From Rheum nobile (Eukaryota; Streptophyta; Magnoliopsida; Caryophyllales; Polygonaceae), in NCBI GenBank assembly GCA_027886185.1, contig WOAB01000142.1, positions 2,728,001 to 2,792,000 of the forward strand: a stretch of 64,000 bases of DNA, read 5' to 3'. A program made the translations under genes and the position numbers. The notes under the pieces were generated by a model that saw only the letters and a list, made by a program, of their open reading frames with translations, did not search any database and was not told the DNA's origin. Below, piece by piece: positions 55,445 through 64,000 of this stretch (position 1 is its first letter; every line of letters begins with the position of its first letter).

Positions 55445-55874
55445 TCAGTTTTTCTCAGGTGTATTGGAGTGGAAGTTAAGAGAACCATCCTTGATTAGAT
55501 TCATGCTTAGGCTGTTAAACCTGCCTCTTGAGGCCTTTCTCCAATCTGTTCCCGTTTTCATCATTGCAACAAACTCATCGTAGCTGATTTTGCCATCCGG
55601 GGTAACAAACACGATGAAATATAGTGAGAGATGAGATGGTGAAACTTTGGTGGCTTGGTTTCAAGATTTATTGTCCAACAAAATGGGGAAAAGTATCATT
55701 TGCAACGTTGGTGCAATCGTCTACTCCATCTTCCATCAAGGTATCTCGGAGCTCATCTAGCTCAATGAAGCCGTTTCCATCCTTGTCAAAGTAGGAGAAG
55801 GCCTGCTCGTGTAGATGCAAAGAGACATCAACAAATTCACCATAGTCCAAAGTTCCCTTTCCATTAGTGTCAAC
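55445..55874 (-). pseudogene. calcium-dependent protein kinase 3' fragment (EF-hands)
   Basis: Minus strand, after the acceptor [33 protein letters not shown] (a loss of about 12 residues after SLHL), [19 protein letters not shown] and DDCTNVAND. After an interruption the last exon reads [37 protein letters not shown] and stops at 55445. This is the third and fourth EF-hand region and C-terminus of a CDPK. The fourth EF-hand has lost part of its calcium loop (expected D-x-D-K-DG; here TPDG), and the junction near 55690 is broken. Kinase exons are not seen upstream. Confidence 0.8.
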
Positions 55875-55892
55875 CTGCATAAACCAAACCAC

Positions 55893-56589
55893 CTTAACAA
55901 AGAGACACCAACAAACAGTAAATTCTTGTGAAGCTAAGCATCAACAAGAGTGGGTGATAAGCATGATCGATGATGGAAAAATCATTTCTGTAGATGATAG
56001 CCATAAGCATCCTGTTTTGCTGTTTATCTCTCGAGTGGGGTAGGGGAGGGAGCGGTTTAAGCTTCTTAAGGTTTTTATAGAGTTATAGTAGTTGTTGGAA
56101 AAATAACAGGAAGAGAGTTTCCTCCATTCAACAGCGCTTTAAAACCCATTGCTACTTCAGGAAGTGCCCATTTTGCAATGGTCAATTAATACAGTTGCAT
56201 ACATAGTCTTTGAAGAATAACAAAATATCAAAGCATATCACTTAAGGGCGAGGTGCCACACAAAAATGTAACCGTCTGTGTGAAAGCATATTGATCATAT
56301 CAAGTAGCAGATATTGCTGCGAAATATGTGTATAAACTTGTCTAAGAACATACAATAGAAACAACTCATACAGAATATGTGTGATACAAATCTCCTCTTA
56401 AAAGCAAGACATAAATCAATGACCAGTTTTGAACTAATTAATTTCCTACGAAGAATACAACTTGGAATTGTAGGGGGATTGGAAACAAAATGCTTTGGAT
56501 GGATATTGAATCCTTCTGTAAAGGAGAACGAATCCAATTATTAATATTATTTGAAATGAGAACAAACAGAGAACCAAATGAAAAAATCT
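55893..56589. other. spacer upstream of the LINE
   Basis: No conserved ORF. Minus-strand ORFs at 56295-56659 have no motifs. Missing CDPK exons were looked for here and not found. Confidence 0.4.
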
Positions 56590-56942
56590 GAAAAAAGGCA
56601 GGTTTTGACCAATTCCATTTTGTTCCCACAACAGGCTTTTCGGGGAGAATTTGTGTCATGTGGGAAACATATCAATCAATAAATGAAATATTGGAAATAG
56701 ACAACATAACCTCGAGACTTATTAGTATCAAGTATACTAATCCCTACACTATTAAAATCATGTTGATTCCGACTTATGCGCCTCCTTATGAAGTTGGTAA
56801 AAATGATTTTTGGGATGGTATTATATCATTGTAAAAAATAGTTCATATCCATGTATTATCATGGGTGACCTAAATGAAATACACGATCCAATCAAAAAGT
56901 TGGGTGGTTTACCACCACCTCTTACTAAATTCTCCAGACTTA

Positions 56943-58914
56943 GGGTTCGTTCGGTATGTCTTATTTGGAGACTTATCAGGGCTTATTTCCCAGATCAGCC
57001 ATGGAGGCTTAAACGGAGCTCTAAGACCCGTTCGGTATGTAAGTCTTTTAAGGAGGCTTATTGAGGCTTATCTTGACTGAAAAATGGGCAAAAATTTCAG
57101 CCTCAGTTTGAAGCTTATGGAATTATTTGAGGTGGCTTATCCTGAATCTGGGCATTTCTACCCCGATAGTTCTCTTCCTCCTCGAGCAAGCGTCGACTGG
57201 TCTTCTTTCGAAGGCAACTCTTCTTCCTCCTCGTCGAGCTCAAAGGTATGTTCCTCTTCCTCCTCGCCGATCTTGTTCTTGTATTTCCAGATCTGTAATC
57301 CTCTTTGACAACATCGAAGCTCCATCGCCCACTTGTTTAGGGTTTTTCCATATCTTCTTCCATGTTCTTCCTCTTCTATTTCCTCTTCTATCTTCTTCCT
57401 CCTCTTTGCTCACAGAAGCAATTTCTGGGTGCGAGTTCACTCTTCTTTTATCTCTGGTTTTGGTCTTTTTTGGGTCTTCGATCCTTCACCTCGTCTAGCT
57501 CATAGATTTAAGTATATTTGTGACTTTTTTTAGGTTTCGTTTGATTAGGATGTTGTACAAGTTCGGTTCTATGTGCGATTTTAGGGTTTCACATATTTTG
57601 ATTTTGGGGATTTAGGATATGGGATTTGTGGACTAAGGGATTGGATTTGTCGATTAAGATTGGTTGTTATTGTATTTTACACGTTGTGCTAATTGTTGAA
57701 ATTGGTTGAGGAATGTTGTTGCTCGGGACTCGACTATTGCAGATGCCATTTCACATTTCTCTAGTAACTTATATATGTTCCTTTGCTCATTGTTATGCCT
57801 ATTATGCTGGTGTTGGTTAGCTCATATTGTATATTGTAGGTTCATGAATATTGGATTAGCATTAGCTAAATTTTTGTGTAAAAAATATCTTTGCTATGTG
57901 TTTTATGCAATGCCCTGACATTGGTTAAGTTTTAACACAAATATTGCTACTTTTAGTATTATTTCATTCTTGTATCACTAGAGATCAGTACTTAGCTTGG
58001 AACAAATATCGTGGATTTCAATTTACAAACACCTCAAACATAAATTGGAAGCTCTAAACAAGATCCATCCAAAGCCTTTTTGACAAAATAGATAATTGAT
58101 CATGTCCAGGGGATCAACAGTAGAAAAAATAGAAAGTGGGTATACTTGGTAATTGGTATGTGGTTAACTGCACTTGTTTTATAAATATCAAAAGAATTGC
58201 ATCAGTATAGTTTATGCCAACTTCCTGCAAATAATCGATTATTAAACTATGACTGTGTTATTGGTAGTTGGCAGTATGGCAGTTGCAAGTCTATCTGTTT
58301 AGTTGCAAGTCTGATGGAATACGGTGCATCAGTATAGTTTAGCTGCAGTATCAAAAGAATTGCATCAGTATAGTTTAGCTGCAAGTCTATCTATTTTATA
58401 TACGTATGGCAGTTGTGATTTGTTCTACTATGTTGTTGTAGTTGTTTTTTCATGAATTAACATTCAAGCCTATTAGCTCAATGGTAGAGCAACGTACCTT
58501 AGGTACGCGGATGTGGGTTCGAGTCCCACATAGGCTAATCTATATTTCAACACTATTATGATCATGGTTAAATTAGATTAGTGAAGGTTTATGTACACGG
58601 AGGTGGGTTCAACACCTGAAGTATCAGCCTTGTACCAGCTTTGAAGAAGAAACAATCAAAATTTGGGAAAAAAATATCAATGCACATGATACCCTTCACA
58701 AAATTAAAATAAGGGTAATTTTGTAATTTTCATTTAAAATTAAGTCGGGATAAGTCATCGATACCGAACGCGTCCTAAGGTTTCAACCATCAGATTCAGC
58801 TTCAGCCTCAACTCAATTCATCCTCCAGCTTAAATTCTTCCAATCAGCTTCAGCCCAATTCAGCCCCTACTTTAGCTTCAGCCCCAATAAGTCTCAGCCA
58901 TACCGAACAGACCC
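56943..58914. mobile_element. PIF/Harbinger-type non-autonomous element, 1972 bp
   Basis: The left end GGGTTCGTTCGGTATG and right end (complement) GGGTCTGTTCGGTATG are inverted repeats flanked by TTA (56940-56942 and 58915-58917), as in PIF/Harbinger. Removing the insert and one TTA restores the LINE frame (KFSRL-RHFKNEC). No transposase is seen. Subterminal AGCCTCCAT/TAAGCC and CTTCAGCC words recur near both ends. The stretch 57160-57320 is Ser-codon rich. Confidence 0.85.
58467..58537 (+). tRNA. tRNA-like sequence, probably a pseudogene
   Basis: 71 bases fold as a cloverleaf: a 7-bp acceptor stem (AGCCTAT/ATAGGCT), a 4-bp D stem (GCTC/GAGC) with GG in its loop, and a 5-bp T stem (GTGGG/CCCAC) with loop TTCGAGT. 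The A box (TAGCTCAATGG) and B box (GGTTCGAGTCC) match the RNA polymerase III consensus. The anticodon loop would be CCTTAGG (anticodon TTA), lacking the near-universal T at position 33. The arm is also a longer palindrome (CGTACC-TTA-GGTACG) that would close the loop. Hence a normal decoding role is unlikely. A diverged copy of its 3' half lies at about 58590-58620. Confidence 0.6.
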
Positions 58915-61900
58915 TTAGACACTTCAAAAACGAATGTGAATTGGTGGACATACCAGTACAAGGTAATACATTTACATGGAGGAAAAACAAAATAGAAATT
59001 GATAATATTTATGAAAAATTAGACAGGGTGTTGATTCAACATCAGATTCTACAATGGTACCCATACATTTATACAAAAACTTATGCCTTTACTAGCTCGG
59101 ATCATTGCCCAATATCCATCGAGCTAATGACCTCAACACCTTTTAAAAACCAACCTTTTAAATTTGAAAAAAATTGGATGACCAGAAAGGATTGTCGAAA
59201 TGTAGTCAAACAAGCCTGGAGAACAAATTATCACGGATCTAGACTGTATAATCTGGTATTCAAAACAAAACTACTAAAAAAACAAGCAAAAATATGGAAT
59301 AAAAGCACTTTTGGAAATGTTTTTACTCAACTTCAAAACATAAAAAACCAGTTATCAGACATTCAAACAGAGATCTGCATAAGAACTAACAATACTCTTA
59401 TTCAAAAACAAAATAGACTCATTGAAAAAAAGGGACATCTTCTAAATTTCCAAAAGATTTTTTAGAATCAACGAGCTAAAGTAAAACATATTAAATTTAA
59501 TTATATAAATACTAGTTATTTCCATAAAACAGCTAGTGGAAGAAGAAACAGGAAAATTATAAAGGAAATTAAATCCCAAGAAGGAACAAGCATAATTGGA
59601 GAATAAAATATTAGGAATGAGATCAGAAATGATTTTATCAAAAGATTCAAGAGTGAAGAAATGAATGATGGAATTCTACGAGAAAACCTTGACTTTACAC
59701 AAACCGAAATGTCAAATGAGGATAACATTGAACTAACAAAAAATGTATCTAATGAAGAGATCAAAAAAGTTGTCTTCGATATTGATGCTGATAAGTCGCC
59801 AGGGCCAGATGGCATGACAACATAATTTTATAAAAAATATTGGGATATTATAGGCCCTTCTGTTATCCAAGCAGTGAAAGGCTTCTTTCTCTCGGGTAGA
59901 CTACTTAAACAAGTAAACCATACGTTTATCTCTTTGATCCCAAAATGTGACAATCCTAACTCAATAAGCCATTATGGACCTATAAGTATGTGTTCCACAA
60001 TCTACAAAATAATATCAAAGATTTTAACTACCAGACTAAAAAGAACTATGGAAAAGTTGATTCACCCCTTGAAGGGTGCCTTTGTTGCTAACATAGCCAT
60101 CCAGGATAATATTTTGATAGCTCATGAAATTTTCCATTTTTGTAAATCGAAAAAAGGAACCCAAGGATTCATAGCCTTAAAGCTAGATATGGAAAAAGCT
60201 TATGACAGAATTGAATGGAACTTCATCATCAAAATTATGGAGAAATTTGGATTTCATGAAAAATTTGTCAATTGGATTAAAGAATACATCACGACTGTTT
60301 CCTTCTCGGTGCTAGTAACCAATGGACCAACTGAAATTTTCAAACCAAGTAGAGGTCTTAGATAGGGCGATCCCCTCTCACCTTTTATTTTCATTATTGG
60401 ATTTGAAATGTTAGCACGAAAACTGCAGAGCATCCGACATACCCCGACACCCTATTGGGTTTCAACTTGCTAGACATGGTACGCGAATTCCTTTTTTGGC
60501 ATTTGTTGATAACATTATGATTTTCTCAAAAGCAAAACAAGAAAATTGTAAGGAAATTAAGATATTGTTGATGAATATTGCAAAATATCTGGACAGAAAG
60601 TGAATTTTCACAAATCTGCATTTCAAGTAACGAAAAAAGTAACCAACACAAAAAAGTTGGCAATTCAAGGTACTCTCACTATCACAAATAGAAATTCTCT
60701 TGAAAAATACCTTGGTTGTCCCATCATAAATGGTCGAGTAAACATGAATACATTTGCTGACTTATTAGTTAGCACTCAACTACAGTTAACCAAATGGAAA
60801 GCGAACTTCTTATCACAAGTAGGTAGAACAACTTTAATTAAAGCTAACCTTGCATCAAGACCTAATTATCTTATGCAAAGCTTTATGTTACCCACACAAA
60901 CACATAATGAATTTGGATAAAATAAACAGATCATTTTCTGGAATAAAGACTCTTCCTTTAAACCATTAATTGGTTGGGAAAAGATTTGTAAACCAATACA
61001 ACAAGGAGGACTTGGATTGAGAAAATCAAAGGATATGAACAAAGCATTACAATTTAAACTCATATGGAAGATCTTGGCTGAATCAAATAACTATTGAGTG
61101 AAAATTATTACTGAAAAATATCTCAAAACACAACATATCCTACAATATGAGAAAAACGGAAGCTGCTCTTGGCAGTGGTCGGAAATGACTAAAATTATAG
61201 ATGAATTTAAAAAAGGACTCATTTTGCAAGTAGGAAATGACAAAACTATTAAGTTCCGGACTGATAGATGGATGTTAGAAATCCCCTTGCGTGACATGAT
61301 CAACATACAACCAATGGTAAATAAAAATGCGACAGTCGCGGAGTTTATGCTACCAAACAATACCTGGAATAAGCAAAATATTGAACCTACCAGCAGATCT
61401 TTCTACACAAATCATTTCAATACCCATACCTCTCACTAATATTCATGATAAAATGTATTGGAAGGCCAGTAAAAATGGGTGGTTTCGACAAAATCTGTCA
61501 TGGACATGATTATTACAAATAAGAGATATACAACAAATGATACTTCCAAGATTTGGAAGTTGAATACCCTTAGGTTAAAAACTTTCTTTGGAAGGTTATA
61601 AAAAATGGACTCCGACTAAAGCAAGATTAGCCGAGAAAGGAGTTGCTCACACACGGGGTTGTGTGCGTTGTAATGCACAAATAGAAGACTCTGGCCATCT
61701 ATTATTCCAATGTAACCATACCCTCAAAACAATAGAAAAGATCAACAACCAAACTTACAGAATAGTAAGATCTTTAAATATAGGGAAAAAAACATATGAA
61801 ATAATGGAGGAAATTCGGAACAAAACATATCAAGCACAATTTGTGGAACTTGCGGTTTCCTGGTGGGGAATCTGGTTTTATAGAAATCAGCAAAGTTTAG

Positions 61901-62600
61901 GAAGAACAAATAATGATAATGACACAATTAAGGATGTGTCACTCTATATCAAAAATCTAATCATTCAATGGAAGAAAACGAAAAACTAGAACCAAGATTG
62001 TTTAACTGACTTTAAACAAAAACAAGATAACAAGAACAAAAGAAAACGACCAAAGAAAAAATGGAAAAAACCATCAGACCAAACCATAAAAAATAATATG
62101 ATGGATCAATCAAGGTTAATGGTGACTCTAGTTATGGATTCATTTTCCGAAATAACAAGGGTGAAAATATATTCTTATTTGGCGACAAGTGCGAAATCTC
62201 AACACCTCTCAAAACAGAAACCTTAGCAGTCAGGAACGCTTTGATCAAAGCCTACGAACTAGGCCTTCACAACATTGTATTAGAATGCGACAATCTCACT
62301 ATTGTGAATGTCCTGAACAAGATCTGGCACTGTCCTTGGGATATTGAAACTTTAATTTTTGATATCCTTTGTTTTTTACAATTGTTTTCTTCAGTGTAAA
62401 TATGTCACGTCTTTCGAAAAACAAACGCGGTGACCGACTGTATTGCGAAGATGACCCAGCGGAGTTCCTTCAAAGATATTCAAACAAATCTAGAACTTTT
62501 AGTTCTCATCCGCAAATCGCAATGATGCTATAGACTGAAAAAACGTTTTTTTTCTGTGGTTTCCTGTTTAATCCTTACCGTATCAAAAAAATATGTAATT

Positions 62601-62840
62601 TTATCCTTATTAATTTCACCCACAATCACCATGACTCGAGCTTTACCAATTGAAATAATCTGGTGCAAACACGAATATTTTAGTAGTCTAATTTAAGGGG
62701 ATTGCTACTTCCACCGGTTGAAAAATGTGCCCAATTTGTTGATTTGAACGGTTTCAGAAACCGTTCGTTTTTTTTTTTTGTTGCAACAGCTTCTAAAGCC
62801 GTTTGGTTTTTTTTTTGGGTTTATTTGATTTAAAAATGGT
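62601..62840. repeat. hairpin-rich stretch, left part
   Basis: Holds the inverted repeat TTGAACGGTTTC-AGAAACCGTTCG (62733-62756) and T-runs. No gene. Confidence 0.5.
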
Positions 62841-62841
62841 G

Positions 62842-63065
62842 TAAAGTTTAAACCCTATAAAATATTCCCTAATAGAGAATGGATAAACCCTTAAAAAAGA
62901 TTAAACTAGTGGTTAAAATTTTAAATTATGAAACCCTACAAAATATTTCCTAATAGAGAATGGATAAACCCTTCAAAAAGATTAAACTAGTGGCTAAAAT
63001 TTTAAATTATGAAACCCTACAAAATATTCCCTAATAGAGAATGGATAAACCCTTAAAAAAATTAA
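62842..63065 (+). repeat. 81-bp tandem repeat, about 2.8 copies
   Basis: The unit contains AATAGAGAATGGATAAACCC, at 62871, 62952 and 63033 approximately, so the period is 81 bp. Copies differ at few bases. Confidence 0.85.
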
Positions 63066-63170
63066 ACTAATGGCTAAAAAAATTAAACTAGTGACTAAAA
63101 AATTTAAACTAATAGCTAAAAAATTTAAACTAGTGACTAAAATTTAAACTAGTGGCTAAAAAAAATACAA
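63063..63170 (+). repeat. tandem repeat of about 20-22 bp
   Basis: Five copies of a unit like AAATTTAAACTAGTGACTAA, apparently an expansion of the last part of the 81-bp unit. Confidence 0.8.
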
Positions 63171-63189
63171 TTACATAAAATAAGAAGTT

Positions 63190-63305
63190 TGAAACGGTGA
63201 TAATCACCGTTCCAAAATTAAAAAAAAATTATTCATTTGAACGGTGACTATCACCGTTCAAATGAACGGCCCTGCAGTAGTGTCTGCAGCACCACTGCAG
63301 GTGCA
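63190..63305. repeat. hairpins with AACGGTGA and CTGCAG words
   Basis: GAACGGTGA-CTA-TCACCGTTC within TTTGAACGGTGACTATCACC..AAA is a perfect inverted repeat (63236-63262); AACGGTGATAATCACCGTT lies at 63193-63211. Next comes CCCTGCAGTAGTG, whose complement CACTACTGCAG resembles a CACTA-type end. No matching left end was found. Confidence 0.55.
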
Positions 63306-63308
63306 ATT

Positions 63309-63440
63309 AGAGGGAACCTAATTTAATTGTATGAAACATCTTTTTTAAGTTAATAGCGGAAGGAAGCTTAATTTAGAGGGAACCTAATTTAATTGTATGA
63401 AACATCTTTTTTAAGTTAATAGCGGAAGGAAGCTTAATTT
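63309..63440 (+). repeat. exact 66-bp tandem duplication
   Basis: AGAGGGAACCTAATTTAATT... at 63309-63374 is repeated without visible change at 63375-63440. Confidence 0.92.
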
Positions 63441-63651
63441 GAAATGATGTTCCATGAAATGAAAGTTGGCTTTTACGTTTGTTTTGTAACCGTCCCATCC
63501 AAATCCCCTTATTGATAAATGACAAGAGTTATTATCAGTTATTCTCTTATTTAATTTAATTAGCATTAATCATCCTTCTAATTAGCCAATGACTTGGAAT
63601 TACATTTTCACATTTCGGTTGAAATGAGATAATATAATAAAATGTAGTCTA
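63441..63651. other. spacer
   Basis: AT-rich, nothing recognised. Confidence 0.4.
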
Positions 63652-63734
63652 TCAGCAAGTGTTTTTTTTTTCTATTGCAAATAAAAAATAGTTTTTTAAA
63701 CCTATGCTTTTAGTACATAAATTTACGAAAAGGC

Positions 63735-63930
63735 TATATGCACGCGATTTCGTGTCTAAATGGACGCGAAACTGTGCGCGTAGCTTAGCATCACGCTTTA
63801 GTGCGCATAAGCTACGCGCACAGGGATAAAATAGGCATTTTTGAAAAGTCTGTGACAAAACCTGTGCGCGTATGTTACGCGCACGAAAAAAAATATACAA
63901 GGTTACCTATGCGCGTAGCATACGCGCACC
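63735..63930. repeat. array of GC-rich palindromes GTGCGCGTA..TACGCGCAC
   Basis: Three or four palindromes occur within 200 bp of otherwise AT-rich DNA. A long stem lies at 63772-63822 (TGTGCGCGTAGCTTA with its complement TAAGCTACGCGCACA), followed by GTGCGCGTATGTTACGCGCAC-type copies at 63865-63886 and 63911-63931. The style resembles the MULE terminal arrays. The element they belong to probably continues past the window end. Confidence 0.7.
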
Positions 63931-64000
63931 AAAAAAAATTGCACTCTTTTTTCCCATAATCATGTAGAGAATTTCAATACGAGTATGTACATATAAAATT

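Larger units (their letters stand above)
56650..62460 (+). pseudogene. LINE ORF2 (endonuclease, RT, RNase H), decayed
   Basis: Endonuclease: PTYAPPYEVGKNDFWDG and IIMGDLNEIHDP (56780-56890). After the insert: RHFKNECELVDIPVQGNTFTW, then YEKLDRVLI and SSDHCPISIEL, ending the endonuclease. RT: ADKSPGPDGM (about 59790), TFISLIPKCDNP, LKLDMEKAYDRIEW (about 60180), and FVDNIMIFSKAK (about 60500) in place of FADD, so a catalytic Asp has become Asn. zf-RVT: CVRCNAQIEDSGHLLFQC (about 61655-61715). RNase H: SSYGFIFRNNKGENI and ETLAVRNALIKAYELG (62130-62260). Stops include 59463, 59606, 59823 and 60362, and several frame changes occur. It cannot encode active protein. Confidence 0.88.
56590..62600 (+). 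mobile_element. L1-type LINE, 5'-truncated, split by a Harbinger-type insert
   Basis: Coding similarity starts inside the endonuclease near 56590-56660 and runs, after removal of 56943-58914, through reverse transcriptase, a zf-RVT finger and a C-terminal RNase H, the layout of plant L1 elements. A 3' tail with short A runs ends near 62590-62600. Many stops are present. The 5' truncation is typical of LINE insertion by target-primed reverse transcription; the exact borders and target duplication were not resolved. Confidence 0.85.

Noticed and set aside
58467..58537. Functional ochre-suppressor tRNA
   Set aside because: Position 33 is not T and the anticodon loop can close on itself, so decoding is improbable. 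Listed as tRNA-like only.

Overview
The window is nuclear DNA of a flowering plant. Spliced genes with GT-AG introns, plant-only families (CCG-binding protein 1, CRK, CDPK and Alfin-like fragments, Plant Mobile Domain, FAR1) and a density of plant transposons show this. The flavour is that of a dicot; the species cannot be fixed from sequence alone. Nearly all of the 64 kb is mobile DNA inserted side by side or nested. One small host gene looks intact (CCG-binding protein 1, 48196-48945 +). Four host-gene fragments are broken: CRK, TM9SF, an Alfin-like PHD exon and a CDPK 3' end.

Left to right: a decayed Ty1/copia element on the minus strand, cut by the window start (1-4055); CRK and TM9SF fragments; a truncated LTR element carrying a plant-transposon-protein ORF (about 5700-8290); a complete CACTA element with a CTT target duplication and two apparently intact spliced genes (9790-19834); a 408-bp hAT-type MITE (20208-20615); an unrecognised stretch; a plant mariner element with broken transposase and internal duplications (23023-27364); a 265-bp hAT-type MITE (28173-28437); a 19.5-kb MULE (28459-47973) split by a complete, young Athila-type Ty3/gypsy element (30737-42016); the host gene; a second, nearly complete copia element on the minus strand (49400-54489); the PHD and CDPK fragments; an L1-type LINE (about 56590-62600) split by a PIF/Harbinger-type insert (56943-58914) that carries a tRNA-like sequence; and a repeat-rich end with GC-rich palindromes.

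The most striking region is the MULE/Athila nest. The MULE carries two convergent genes: a Plant Mobile Domain (MAIN/MAIL-like) gene, and a FAR1 zinc finger-MULE transposase-OTU protease gene. It is dotted with palindromes of the form TGGGCGGCAC..GTGCCGCCCA in its ends, between its genes and inside the PMD coding exon. The Athila element that interrupts the PMD exon has its own unrelated palindrome family, ACGGCGAYCGCCGT. That family lies in both LTRs, in the spacer after pol, in the env-like leader (read as Ala-Ala-Thr-Ala-Val) and in frame between gag and protease (read as Gly-Asp-Arg-Arg). The CACTA element has alternating GTGGCGGTT/GTAGCGGTT arrays at both ends. Three unrelated elements therefore each carry amplified GGCGG-type motifs.

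Most element boundaries rest on target-site duplications I could read directly: CTT, TA, two different 8-bp repeats, a 9-bp repeat with one mismatch, CCTAC, ACAGC and TTA. Protein family names come from recognising conserved motifs; no database search was possible.
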